A stretch of DNA of 28,037 bases from Candidatus Pacearchaeota archaeon CG10_big_fil_rev_8_21_14_0_10_32_14 (GCA_002763085.1 PFCY01000008.1:1-28037); one strand, 5' to 3'; counted from the first letter of the stretch, positions 7,156 to 13,828 are shown. A program made the numbers and translations. The notes: generated from the sequence alone by a model not told the origin.

Positions 7156-7668
7156 TTATTTATCTCCCTGCTCTTCGTTCACTTTAATATTCTCAGCTTT
7201 CTTTTCTTTAGAAAAATCCTTTATTTCTTTTTTTACTTCTATGATTTTAACATTTTCAAGAAAATCTTTTCCTTTAGTGGTAAGTTTTCGTCCACTTTTT
7301 TCTTTTTTACCTTTCTTTATTTCCGTGAAACCAGCCTTATCACATTGTTGAAGTATTGTTCTTATTATTTTTCCAGATGATTTTCTAAAAGTTTCAGGTC
7401 TCATTCCTCTATTTTTCTTTCCACCATATCTTGTTCTAAATCGATTCACTCCAACAATTTTGTTTTTGTAAATCTGTCTTAAAATCGAAGCGCTTCTCAT
7501 AAACCAGAATTCATCTGCATTTTCTATCGGTCTTTCCCTACTCGCTCCGCTTTTTACAAAATGAACAAAATCCGGAACAACGAATTCAGGTATATCCTTT
7601 AAAGCTTTAGCTAAAGAAAGATTATACGCTTGTGGATCATATCTTAAGATACTTTTATTTTCTTCCAT
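7156..7668 (-). CDS. rps19e: small-subunit ribosomal protein eS19 (S19e)
   Basis: A 170-residue protein. The S19e signature is clear: VVPDFVHFVKSGASRERPIE, DEFWFMRSASILRQIYKN, VGVNRFRTRYGGKKNRGMRP and SGKIIRTILQQCDKAGF, then RKLTTKGKDFLENV. In archaea S19e is a small-subunit head protein. The last 25 residues are a charged extension. It is the first gene of the operon. A TATA box at 7744-7753 predicts transcription starting near 7722-7725, giving a leader of about 55 bases that can fold (see the leader entry), with no obvious Shine-Dalgarno sequence. Confidence 0.93.
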   Translation of the reverse strand: MEENKSILRYDPQAYNLSLAKALKDIPEFVVPDFVHFVKSGASRERPIENADEFWFMRSASILRQIYKNKIVGVNRFRTRYGGKKNRGMRPETFRKSSGKIIRTILQQCDKAGFTEIKKGKKEKSGRKLTTKGKDFLENVKIIEVKKEIKDFSKEKKAENIKVNEEQGDK

Positions 7669-7671
7669 TTG

Positions 7672-7724
7672 ATTATATAGACCATTCCTTTCGGAATTAG
7701 ATCGACTTAAAGTCGTTTAGTCTC
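7672..7724 (-). promoter_or_regulatory. possible structured leader of the S19e operon (three-way junction)
   Basis: Read on the minus strand, GAGACT near the predicted transcript start pairs with GGTCT (7680-7684 region) and encloses two hairpins. One is CGAC-TTTAA-GTCG, part of a 13-bp palindrome at 7703-7715. The other is ATTCC-GAAA-GGAAT at 7684-7697, closed by a GNRA-type tetraloop. Together they form a three-way junction that ends about 12 bases before the S19e ATG. Ribosomal operons are often autoregulated through such leaders; the role here is inference, and the 13-bp palindrome could instead be a protein operator. Confidence 0.4.
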
Positions 7725-7743
7725 AAAGAGGACATAAAAGGGA

Positions 7744-7753
7744 GTTTATAAAG
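7744..7753 (-). promoter_or_regulatory. TATA box of the S19e operon
   Basis: CTTTATAAAC on the minus strand, about 76-85 bases before the S19e ATG. With the usual 25-base spacing the transcript begins at about 7722-7725, exactly where the foldable leader starts. Confidence 0.5.
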
Positions 7754-7766
7754 TTTTTGAGAGGGT

Positions 7767-8510
7767 TTATTTTGCAACTTTCCACATCTCATTAAAATAA
7801 TTCCTTAAACTATCCGCAAGAGATTGGGATTGAATTAAAACTGAAAAAACCATTTCACTCCATACAACAATCAAAACTTTATCCTCAACAATATCTATAT
7901 TCCCCGGAATAGGAATGCTTGAGAATTTCATTGTCAAGTGTTTTGATTTTTTTGCAAACCAAGATTTTTTGTAATCTTTGTTACAAATCCCCCTGTTTTT
8001 TATATTTTTAGAAATATCTGTAATACTATTGTAAAACAAATTTGATTCTTCACCATATTTTTCATCATGAATATAAAAGAATAAAATCTCGTCATTTTTT
8101 GAAATCGTCTTGTATAATTTCTCATAAGCCGTTCTTAGTCCTCTTTTACCCAGAAAAACTTCAGCTTCTTGTTGATTTTTAACTTCTTGAAGTTTTTCTA
8201 GATTTGGAATTATTTTTATAAGAGTTTCTTTTTGAATTGAAATTTCTTTTTCTTTTTCATTCAAATATTCAACTAAATTAGAAGGAGACGCCGCCTGAAA
8301 ATACTTAGTTTTGTTTTTTACAATATAACTTACTATTCCTTTGCCAATTAATCTATTGAGAATGTCATATACTTTTGAATAAGCTACTCCAGATTTCTTT
8401 ACTATTGGTCCAACAGTTGAACTTCCAAGCCCGCTTAAAGCGACATAAACTTTAGCTTCGCCTTTTGTCAAGCCAATATTTTGTAAATCATATATTTCTT
8501 TATTTGTCAT
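7767..8510 (-). CDS. TrmB-family transcriptional regulator
   Basis: A 247-residue protein with an N-terminal TrmB winged helix-turn-helix (residues about 5-75): LQNIGLTKGEAKVYVALSGL, KKSGVAYSKVYDILNRLIGK and TKYFQAASP. A short coiled-coil linker (80-115) follows, then a C-terminal domain (AEVFLGKRGLRTAYEKLYKT onward) resembling the phospholipase-D-like or ligand-sensing part of small TrmB proteins. Family members sense sugars or other metabolites. The gene is divergent from the 8620-9217 pair, and a GC-rich inverted repeat lies between the two promoters. A TATA box (8531-8540) 21-30 bases upstream suggests a leaderless mRNA. The effector is unknown. Confidence 0.85.
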   Translation of the reverse strand: MTNKEIYDLQNIGLTKGEAKVYVALSGLGSSTVGPIVKKSGVAYSKVYDILNRLIGKGIVSYIVKNKTKYFQAASPSNLVEYLNEKEKEISIQKETLIKIIPNLEKLQEVKNQQEAEVFLGKRGLRTAYEKLYKTISKNDEILFFYIHDEKYGEESNLFYNSITDISKNIKNRGICNKDYKKSWFAKKSKHLTMKFSSIPIPGNIDIVEDKVLIVVWSEMVFSVLIQSQSLADSLRNYFNEMWKVAK

Positions 8511-8530
8511 AGAAAAAAGTAATTTTCAAG

Positions 8531-8540
8531 TTATAAAAAC
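8531..8540 (-). promoter_or_regulatory. TATA box of the TrmB-like regulator gene
   Basis: GTTTTTATAA on the minus strand, 21-30 bases before the ATG at 8510. It fits a leaderless transcript. The inverted repeat at 8548-8573 lies directly upstream of it. Confidence 0.5.
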
Positions 8541-8547
8541 CTTTCTA

Positions 8548-8573
8548 TTATACTCCCCTTACGGGGGAGATAA
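8548..8573. promoter_or_regulatory. inverted repeat between divergent genes, candidate operator
   Basis: TTAT, one unpaired A, then CTCCCC, a 5-base spacer TTACG, and GGGGAG followed by ATAA form an almost perfect 26-bp inverted repeat. It sits between the minus-strand TATA (8531-8540) and a plus-strand TATA-like ATATAAGA (8577-8584). A GC block of this kind is unusual in this AT-rich gap. The likely reader is the TrmB-like protein encoded at 7767-8510; this is inferred from position. It could also be an RNA hairpin, though it lies upstream of both predicted transcript starts. Confidence 0.45.
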
Positions 8574-8619
8574 TCAATATAAGATAAAGTGCCTTGAGGA
8601 ATTTAGGAGAAAAAATAAA

Positions 8620-8808
8620 ATGCCACCAAACGGATTTAGTCAGAAAGCAATAAATGGTTTGTTGATTTTTGTACAGTCGTGTTATGAAGATTTATTAAAA
8701 GAAATTAAAGAGGGTAAAGACAAGCAAGGAAGGAAAGTAACCGAAGGTGAGGCAATACAAAAAGAAATAACTCAAATAAAAAAATATTTGGAGGAATTCG
8801 AAATTTAA
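8620..8808 (+). CDS. 62-aa unknown protein with an MPxxGF N-terminus
   Basis: Not recognised. MPPNGFSQKAINGLLIFVQ at the start resembles the N-terminus of the next gene (MPLCGFNKKMLEGLAAFQ), giving a shared pattern MPxxGFxxKxxxGLxxF. The rest is a charged helix ending IKKYLEEFEI. GGAG at 8606-8609 lies about 10 bases before the ATG. Its stop codon is one base before the start of the next gene, so the two form an operon. It is divergent from the TrmB-like regulator. Helical, cytoplasmic, function unknown. Confidence 0.72.
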   Translation: MPPNGFSQKAINGLLIFVQSCYEDLLKEIKEGKDKQGRKVTEGEAIQKEITQIKKYLEEFEI

Positions 8809-8809
8809 A

Positions 8810-9217
8810 ATGCCATTGTGTGGATTCAACAAGAAAATGTTAGAAGGCTTAGCGGCTTTCCAAGAAGGACTAGTGGAACATGGATTATATGAACGTTCAA
8901 AAGAAACTGATCAGACTTATGAAGAAAGATTAAATGAAGAATTGTCCGATATGGATAGGTTTTCTCCAGAAATGCATAGAATAAATGATCCTGAAATGAG
9001 AGACATCACAATTGGACTTTCAACATTTGCTAAAGCTTTTTATAGATTAGCAAGAAGAAAGGGATTAGATGATTATAAAGAAACTACACAAGCAGTAAAC
9101 AATTTCTTCATTGAAATGGATAAAAAATATTATGGAGAAAAGCAAGGTGAAGGATTACAAGGAAAACCTAACAGCATGAGACAGCTTGCAGAGTATCTTG
9201 ATACGATGAGCACATAA
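8810..9217 (+). CDS. 135-aa unknown helical protein, paralogous N-terminus to the 8620 gene
   Basis: Not recognised. The start MPLCGFNKKMLEGLAAFQEG shares the MPxxGFxxKxxxGLxxF pattern with its upstream neighbour. Further on there are helical segments (RDITIGLSTFAKAFYRLARR, TTQAVNNFFIEMDKKYYG). There are no membrane segments and no known catalytic motif. It follows the 8620 gene after one base. It may be the full-length member of a small family of which the 62-aa protein is a short version. It converges on the 9221 gene with a 3-base gap. Confidence 0.75.
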   Translation: MPLCGFNKKMLEGLAAFQEGLVEHGLYERSKETDQTYEERLNEELSDMDRFSPEMHRINDPEMRDITIGLSTFAKAFYRLARRKGLDDYKETTQAVNNFFIEMDKKYYGEKQGEGLQGKPNSMRQLAEYLDTMST

Positions 9218-9220
9218 ATA

Positions 9221-9580
9221 TTAACTATTGCCAAAATCGTTAGGGATATTAGCATGATAAATAGCTTCTTCTCTGGCTGATCCAAGAAAAATTCCATAAG
9301 TTCCAATAGCTCTATCTTTATCAAATTCAAAGAATGCATCAACAAATGTTCCCTCTCTAAGTCTAAATGAATAATCCCAAGTGGAATAATTTGCGAAATC
9401 ATCATCAATATCCAAAGAACCCATCTCCCTTATGACATTTAAATTATCTAAATAAGAAATAGCAAAAATCTTAAATTTTCTAAAAAGTTTTAGAGGAATT
9501 CCTCTAGACGTATACACTAAAGAGATATGAATGCCTTTATTTTCTTCTGTAGGATTCCCGATTAAATCAGTCAATTGCAT
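9221..9580 (-). CDS. 119-aa unknown protein
   Basis: Not recognised. Starts MQLTDLIGNPTEENKGIHIS, is rich in aromatic and beta-type residues (STWDYSFRLREGTFVDAFFE) and ends NIPNDFGNS. No signal peptide or membrane helix is visible, so it is probably a soluble beta-rich protein. It stands alone on the minus strand between two unrelated genes. The reading frame is long for this AT-rich sequence and its residue use looks like coding sequence. Confidence 0.65.
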   Translation of the reverse strand: MQLTDLIGNPTEENKGIHISLVYTSRGIPLKLFRKFKIFAISYLDNLNVIREMGSLDIDDDFANYSTWDYSFRLREGTFVDAFFEFDKDRAIGTYGIFLGSAREEAIYHANIPNDFGNS

Positions 9581-9634
9581 AATTTTTTATCGAGGGATCA
9601 TTTTTAAGAATTACTATAATTTATGCTCTATTAC

Positions 9635-9886
9635 CTATTTTCTGACATCCTTCCGCCACTTCTTTACTATCACAGTATACCCAATAGTCTTAATCGTATA
9701 ATTCTTCCCTAAACCACTAAGAATCCTCTCACACCATTTTTTCAATTCTGTCTTATCTCTCGTCGCGCTTTTCAAAACCGAAATCCTAACAACTCCATGA
9801 TTTTTAAAATGAAGTTTCAGTGTCTCAATAAAATTATCCGTAACTCCATTCTTTCCAAGCTGTATATGTAAACTGTGTTCAACCAT
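9635..9886 (-). CDS. CRM-domain (YhbY-like) RNA-binding protein
   Basis: An 83-residue single-domain protein. HSLHIQLGKNGVTDNFIETL, HGVVRISVLKSATRDKTELK and IKTIGYTVIVKKW follow the CRS1-YhbY pattern, including the GKNG loop (GxxG-like) and the final G-x-T-hydrophobic strand. Bacterial YhbY associates with pre-50S ribosomes; archaeal versions are small stand-alone proteins probably acting in rRNA or ribosome maturation. The length is normal. It lies directly downstream of the candidate structured RNA, on the opposite strand to that RNA if the RNA is read on plus. Confidence 0.82.
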   Translation of the reverse strand: MVEHSLHIQLGKNGVTDNFIETLKLHFKNHGVVRISVLKSATRDKTELKKWCERILSGLGKNYTIKTIGYTVIVKKWRKDVRK

Positions 9887-9926
9887 AAAATAAAAAGAAT
9901 TAAGTCGATTAAAAATCTTTGCTTAA

Positions 9927-10016
9927 CGCACCTGTGAAAAGGAGCCAAATGAGGCAGATAAATCCATTGCTCGTTTTGGCCCTTTTCGACAAGTATCAAA
10001 AGGTGTGAGGTTCGAG
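9927..10016 (+). ncRNA. candidate structured non-coding RNA in a 325-base gap
   Basis: The gap 9887-10211 holds no convincing gene but contains a GC-richer segment that folds. CGCACCT (9927-9933) pairs with AGGTGTG (10001-10007). Inside it, a long hairpin forms: GAAAAGG (9936-9942) with CCTTTTC (9981-9987), a bulged A, then GCCAAA with TTTGGC, then GAG with CTC. The ACA at about 10018-10020 and the two-stem form invite an H/ACA comparison, but no clear guide pocket or kink-turn is visible. The strand is uncertain because inverted repeats fold on both. The remaining parts of the gap are AT-rich promoter sequence. Confidence 0.4.
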
Positions 10017-10180
10017 AACACTTTATTATGATTGTGATCTCTTTTATAATAAATACAGAATATTTTAGTTTATAAGGCGTCAGAAGAAAAAATCGCTAAT
10101 TAAGATATATACAAATCCTCTATAAAATATCCCTCCATTAAACTAAGTGAATCTCCAACATATCAAATCCTCCACATATA

Positions 10181-10188
10181 TATTTAAA
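10181..10188 (+). promoter_or_regulatory. TATA box of the membrane protein / winged-helix operon
   Basis: TATTTAAA lies 24-31 bases before the ATG at 10212, giving a probable leaderless transcript for the 10212-11181 operon. Confidence 0.5.
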
Positions 10189-10211
10189 TAAATTCTTAAG
10201 ACACTACCTTA

Positions 10212-10907
10212 ATGGACTTTTTGGGGTGGATTACTCAAAACAAGGAAATTTTGAAAATCTTATTTGGATTGATTATAACCTTAATTTGCATTTTCATAGT
10301 CCTTCGAACAAACCGCTTATTTAAGATCAGCAAACATAAAGGTATTCGTTATTTTAGAAACGCATTTTTCTTTTATGGAATTGCTTTCTTCATCAAATAC
10401 ATAATAGAATCTATCACGTTTATTTTAGAATCGTCCTCAATTTCCCTTCTAATAATCTCAGCACTATTCGAATTCTTCCTTATCATGGGAGGTTTCTTCT
10501 TGCTTTACAGTCTTCTATGGAAAAAAATTGAAACCAAAAATGAAAAATACACTAGTTCATTGATGAATCCAAAGATCTCCGTCTTTTATATGATGGCAAT
10601 AATAATCTCTGTTCTTGATTTGATCAATCTATCTCATTTTTACATGTTCTTGTCTCAAATCACAGTCTTCGCCATAGCATCTCTCATAAGTTTTGTAAAT
10701 TACTTCAATCATCCAGAAAAAAAATTCCTTAAATTATATTTCGCCGCAATGGTTTTGAGTTTTATCACCTGGATTTTAAACGCCTTCTCCGCATTTTATT
10801 TCGGCTGGGATCAAGGGATTATGATAAACATCTATGTGATTAACACAATAATATTCCTAGTATTCTTATATGGAGTTGTTAAATTTACAAGTCTCCCAAA
10901 AAGGTAA
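10212..10907 (+). CDS. seven-helix membrane protein, unknown function
   Basis: A 231-residue integral membrane protein with about seven hydrophobic segments (roughly residues 14-32, 48-66, 78-100, 125-140, 143-165, 175-197 and 207-225). I see no motif that fixes a family. Its stop codon is one base before the ATG of a winged-helix DNA-binding protein, and pairs of a multi-helix membrane protein with a small winged-helix protein recur in archaeal genomes. A sensory or signalling pair is possible, but that is inference from arrangement only. Confidence 0.78.
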   Translation: MDFLGWITQNKEILKILFGLIITLICIFIVLRTNRLFKISKHKGIRYFRNAFFFYGIAFFIKYIIESITFILESSSISLLIISALFEFFLIMGGFFLLYSLLWKKIETKNEKYTSSLMNPKISVFYMMAIIISVLDLINLSHFYMFLSQITVFAIASLISFVNYFNHPEKKFLKLYFAAMVLSFITWILNAFSAFYFGWDQGIMINIYVINTIIFLVFLYGVVKFTSLPKR

Positions 10908-10908
10908 T

Positions 10909-11181
10909 ATGGCAAAGAAAAGAGAACGGTTGGATGTAATAAAAGACATACTCAGAGTCATAAGAGAACATCGTGCTATAAAACCGACACGCTTGCTTTA
11001 CGCTTCAAATCTTTCACCTCAAATGTTCAAGGAATACGTCGACGAACTGATGACAAAAGATTTCATCATGATAAACGAAGATAAAAAAGGAAAGAAGACT
11101 TTTTCTCTCAAACAAAAAGGTCATAATTTTCTTGATGAGTATAAAATGATTGAAAATTTTATTTCGAATTTTGGACTTTAG
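10909..11181 (+). CDS. small winged-helix DNA-binding protein (SSo10a/HTH_45-like)
   Basis: A 90-residue protein. After MAKKRERLDVIKDILRVIRE comes KPTRLLYASNLSPQMFKEYV (recognition helix region), a wing (DFIMINEDKKGKKTFSLKQK) and a C-terminal helix (FLDEYKMIENFISNFGL) that would pair as a coiled coil. This is the layout of the archaeal HTH_45/SSo10a winged-helix family, normally a dimer. I take ATG 10909, one base after the previous stop, over the upstream in-frame start at 10870, which overlaps the membrane gene. It ends with TAG. It probably regulates or is regulated with the membrane protein upstream. Confidence 0.85.
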   Translation: MAKKRERLDVIKDILRVIREHRAIKPTRLLYASNLSPQMFKEYVDELMTKDFIMINEDKKGKKTFSLKQKGHNFLDEYKMIENFISNFGL

Positions 11182-11207
11182 AAAAATTAAAGCACACAGT
11201 TTACGTA

Positions 11208-11277
11208 ACGTCGGGAAACCGCACTCGCCCGCTGGCGATTTGTCCCGCAGGACAAACCTTCAGGGTGCGGAGGACGT
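11208..11277. ncRNA. GC-rich perfect four-way-junction element (possible structured RNA or cruciform)
   Basis: Between the two converging genes lies a strongly GC-rich block in AT-rich surroundings. ACGTC (11208-11212) pairs with GACGT (11273-11277). Inside, CCGCAC (11219-11224) pairs with GTGCGG (11265-11270) and encloses three hairpins with no spare base: TCGCC-cgct-GGCGA (11225-11238), TTTGTCC-cgca-GGACAAA (11239-11256) and CC-ttca-GG (11257-11264). All 52 bases of 11219-11270 are in helix or tetraloop. I do not recognise the family. It fits a structured RNA, a bidirectional terminator or a small mobile repeat; the strand cannot be decided. Confidence 0.5.
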
Positions 11278-11388
11278 CATCTTAGTCCAATTTCCGTCGT
11301 GAATAGCAATTGCAACTAAATCAGAATTTTCATTTTCTTTTCTTGGAGATTTATCTCTAGCATTAAGGTTAGGATTTGTCGTTCTCAT
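11260..11388 (-). CDS. 42-aa micro-protein downstream of the NFACT-R gene
   Basis: ATG at 11388 begins one base after the stop of the NFACT-R gene, the same tight spacing used throughout this genome. The frame encodes MRTTNPNLNARDKSPRKENE, then NSDLVAIAIHDGNWTKMTSS and stops at 11260-11262. Its stop lies inside the fifth helix of the GC-rich four-way junction, so the last residues are encoded by that element. The protein is polar and not recognised. The gene may be real, or may have been cut short by insertion of the GC-rich block. Confidence 0.45.
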   Translation of the reverse strand: MRTTNPNLNARDKSPRKENENSDLVAIAIHDGNWTKMTSSAP

Positions 11389-11389
11389 C

Positions 11390-12052
11390 TTATTTCACAA
11401 TTTTAAATCCGCCAGTCGGCAATGCATTAAGCAATTCGTCTTTTTGAGAATCTTTAAGTCTCAAAGTTTTGATTATTTGTTCGACGAATTTTTCTTTTGG
11501 AATATCACCAGGAATAATTGTCAAAAGTTTTTTTCCTTTAACACTTTTTTGAGGAACTGCTCTAAGAATTCCATGTTGTTCAGTTAAAACAAGTTTAAGT
11601 TCAACAGTCAAGTAATCTACTTTTCCAATAACACTAAATGATCCTGTATTCATACCTGCTTTTTTCTCGAGTTGTTCAGTTAAGAATATATCAACAACCG
11701 CATTTTTTTGATTGCCTCGCCAAGCTCTTGAAAAACACGCAGTCCAAATCGCAGATTGTTCCATATCTTCAACTGTAACATGTCCCATTGGCTCAAGAAT
11801 GACCGCAAACGGACTTCCAAGCGTCTTTGTGTGCATCATAATAAAATTTTTTCTTTCGCTAATCAACTTCCTTATTACTTCATCATTTTGCTCTGCACTC
11901 TTCCCACCATATACAAATTTACCTGAATGTGTGTAAAACCATCTATATTTATTGTATGATTGAAACAATTCTTTGTTAATTTCTTTCTTATTAGAATCAT
12001 TGGTATGTTGATTTTTTTCATCACTTGAAAATGAATTCTTTTTCGATTTCAT
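11390..12052 (-). CDS. stand-alone NFACT RNA-binding domain protein (NFACT-R, DUF814)
   Basis: A 220-residue protein. After a charged 30-residue N-terminus comes NKYRWFYTHSGKFVYGGKSA-EQNDEVIRKLI, the NFACT-R entry motif, followed by GSPFAVILEP and AIWTACFSRAWRGNQKN, and then VDIFLTEQLEKKAG and GSFSVIGKVDYL. NFACT-R is the RNA-binding half of Rqc2/FbpA/NEMF-type proteins that act on stalled large ribosomal subunits; here it stands alone, without the N-terminal FbpA part. A TATA box (about 12072-12081) lies 20-29 bases upstream, so the mRNA is probably leaderless. The last 20 residues (KDSQKDELLNALPTGGFKIV) form a small extra segment. Confidence 0.83.
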   Translation of the reverse strand: MKSKKNSFSSDEKNQHTNDSNKKEINKELFQSYNKYRWFYTHSGKFVYGGKSAEQNDEVIRKLISERKNFIMMHTKTLGSPFAVILEPMGHVTVEDMEQSAIWTACFSRAWRGNQKNAVVDIFLTEQLEKKAGMNTGSFSVIGKVDYLTVELKLVLTEQHGILRAVPQKSVKGKKLLTIIPGDIPKEKFVEQIIKTLRLKDSQKDELLNALPTGGFKIVK

Positions 12053-12096
12053 AAAAATATCTCTTCGATGGGGTATATAAACTTTTATGTAGAAAA

Positions 12097-12105
12097 ATTT
12101 ATAAG
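12097..12105 (+). promoter_or_regulatory. TATA box of the VWC-like secreted protein gene
   Basis: ATTTATAAG lies 22-30 bases before the ATG at 12127, predicting a leaderless mRNA. A second box, on the other strand at about 12072-12081, serves the divergent NFACT-R gene. Confidence 0.45.
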
Positions 12106-12126
12106 CCTTATTTACTACTCACAAAG

Positions 12127-13143
12127 ATGAAAAACAAGGTGATGAGTATCTCAATAATATCTATTGTATTCACTGTTGTAATGTTTAGTTTAATTCTCGC
12201 GGAATCAGGTTCCTCAAATAATTCAGATGATGGGGATGATAACAGAACGATTTCATCATTAAACAATTCTGATGACAATGATAATAGATCATCAAGTGTT
12301 TGTATAGTCAATAATAAAACTTACTCTTTAGGGGAATCTTTTAAAGCATCCGATGGATGTAATGAATGTAAATGTTCAGGTAATGATACCATTTCCTGCA
12401 CTGAAAAAGGATGCGTAAACAATACAAGAATACGAGAAAGACTCCAAAATAAATCTCACGAAGATTGTGGCGACAAAGACTCAAGAAAAGACAGGATAAA
12501 ATGTAGATTAGGTGAAAGAAAATTCGAGAATTATTTTAAAAATGAATCTGTCGCTCCAGAATTTTGCAGAAATGAAACTTATAGAGAAAAATGTGTAGAT
12601 CACTTTAAGAAATTACATCCATGCTATAATAAAGAAGGGAAAGAAAAATTAGCTTGTTTTAGAAGAGTAGCTGGACTCACAAATGCAGCACTCAATGGCC
12701 AAGACGTTAAAAAAGACGAAATGAGACTTTATGTTGTTTCTTTACTTAATGATTTACAATTAAGGGTTGAACAATTGAATACAGAGGGTAAGATAAACAA
12801 TGTAACAGCCGTAAACATGATAGACAAAATAACACAAATAAATGAAAAAATTCTTTCAGGAGCTAATGCATCTGAGGTTAGACCTTTAATTCAAGATTTA
12901 AAGAAATTATGGAAAGCTGCAAGAGTGACAAAGTTAGAAGAAGCAGATGATGACGAAGACAAGGATACAAACGAAACTGAAATTGAAGACGATGACGGCA
13001 ATTCAAATATCAACGTAACTGACGACGATGAAGATGAGGAAGACGATGACAACAATCTAAACAATACTGGATTAAACGTGACTGATGATTCAGATAATAA
13101 TTTAACTTTAAATAACACTGGAGTAAACAATGGCAGTCAGTAA
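12127..13143 (+). CDS. secreted cysteine-containing protein with a VWC/pacifastin-like module and acidic tail
   Basis: A 338-residue protein. A signal peptide (MKNKVMSISIISIVFTVVMF-SLILA, about residues 1-25) is followed by a Ser/Asn/Asp-rich linker. Residues about 58-95 (CIVNNKTYSLGESFKASDGC followed by NECKC...C..KGC) look like a von Willebrand type C or pacifastin-like module. A second part with paired cysteines (100-185) follows, then a helical segment (LYVVSLLNDLQLRVEQLNTE onward) and a long Asp/Glu/Asn-rich tail. There is no C-terminal membrane helix, so it is probably secreted or surface-bound through a partner. Its end overlaps the 13130 gene by 14 bases, suggesting coupled translation. 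Confidence 0.75.
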   Translation: MKNKVMSISIISIVFTVVMFSLILAESGSSNNSDDGDDNRTISSLNNSDDNDNRSSSVCIVNNKTYSLGESFKASDGCNECKCSGNDTISCTEKGCVNNTRIRERLQNKSHEDCGDKDSRKDRIKCRLGERKFENYFKNESVAPEFCRNETYREKCVDHFKKLHPCYNKEGKEKLACFRRVAGLTNAALNGQDVKKDEMRLYVVSLLNDLQLRVEQLNTEGKINNVTAVNMIDKITQINEKILSGANASEVRPLIQDLKKLWKAARVTKLEEADDDEDKDTNETEIEDDDGNSNINVTDDDEDEEDDDNNLNNTGLNVTDDSDNNLTLNNTGVNNGSQ

Positions 13144-13366
13144 AAATCAATGGATTGCAATTGTTGTTATTGTGTTAATTTTAATCGGTGGAATTTGGTA
13201 TTTTACTAAAAAAGATAAAGCCCTTCCTACTCCACCAAGTGACGATCAAAATAATCAAAACACCGTGACTCCCACAACTTCTGAAAATACTCAAGGATTA
13301 ACAAATGATCTTGCAACTGGCGATGATGCTTTTACAGAAGTTGATTCTGCGCTTGATCAGATTTAG
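13130..13366 (+). CDS. 78-aa single-pass membrane protein, partner of the secreted protein upstream
   Basis: MAVSKNQWIAIVVIVLILIG then GIWYFTKKDK is one N-terminal membrane helix with a basic stop-transfer. The remaining 45 residues are a Pro/Thr/Asn-rich spacer (LPTPPSDDQNNQNTVTPTTS) ending in an acidic segment (DDAFTEVDSALDQI). It begins inside the last codons of the upstream gene and ends with TAG, overlapping the Nudix stop by four bases. The layout suggests a small membrane anchor or accessory subunit; function unknown. Confidence 0.7.
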   Translation: MAVSKNQWIAIVVIVLILIGGIWYFTKKDKALPTPPSDDQNNQNTVTPTTSENTQGLTNDLATGDDAFTEVDSALDQI

Positions 13367-13827
13367 TTCTTACTTTTATTACTTAACCACTCATCAACAA
13401 TCTTCAAACATTTCTTTTGATTCGGCCAAGTCACTCTTTTTACTGCATTATCTATATTGAGCCATTTCCATGTTGAATGCTCGTGCCCATCAATTTTTAT
13501 TTTTCCTTCTTTAGGGTATTCAACTTCAATCGCATATAATTTGTAACTTTGTCCGTCGTATTTTCTACCCACCTTAAGTTTTTTCTTATACTTATACAAT
13601 CCATCTATTTTAAATCTTATAACGCGATTCTTTAACGGAACAAGATCCGTTTCTTCTTTAAGTTCTCTCACTGCCGTATTTCTTTCTTTTTCTCCCTCGT
13701 CAACTCCACCCTTGGGAAATTCCCATCCTATCCAGTTCAATCTTCTTTTCATAACCAAATACAAAATAGAATCATTTTTTTTTGCATACGTTACAATAAA
13801 AACTGCTTTTCTGAACTTTGGTTTCAT
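13363..13827 (-). CDS. Nudix hydrolase (Ap4A-hydrolase-like)
   Basis: A 154-residue protein with a Nudix box at residues 40-62: GGVDEGEKERNTAVRELKEE followed by TDL. It matches GX5EX7REUXEEXGU except that the late G is Asp. The preceding WIGWEFPKGG and the later aromatic-rich strand (HSTWKWLNIDNAVKRVTWPN) resemble Ap4A/dinucleotide-polyphosphate hydrolases. I take ATG 13827, one base after the CysRS stop, over the in-frame ATG 42 bases upstream, which lies inside cysS. It is probably the second gene of a cysS-nudix operon. The substrate is inferred. Confidence 0.87.
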   Translation of the reverse strand: MKPKFRKAVFIVTYAKKNDSILYLVMKRRLNWIGWEFPKGGVDEGEKERNTAVRELKEETDLVPLKNRVIRFKIDGLYKYKKKLKVGRKYDGQSYKLYAIEVEYPKEGKIKIDGHEHSTWKWLNIDNAVKRVTWPNQKKCLKIVDEWLSNKSKN

Positions 13828-13828
13828 T

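Noticed and set aside
9817..9999. 60-codon minus-strand frame
   Set aside because: It overlaps the CRM gene's start and the structured RNA candidate and has no protein-like pattern.
9927..10020. H/ACA guide RNA
   Set aside because: An ACA is present, but no guide pocket, H box or kink-turn can be placed convincingly.
12891..13130. 79-codon serine-rich minus-strand frame
   Set aside because: It is the complement of the Asp/Glu-rich tail of the secreted protein gene.
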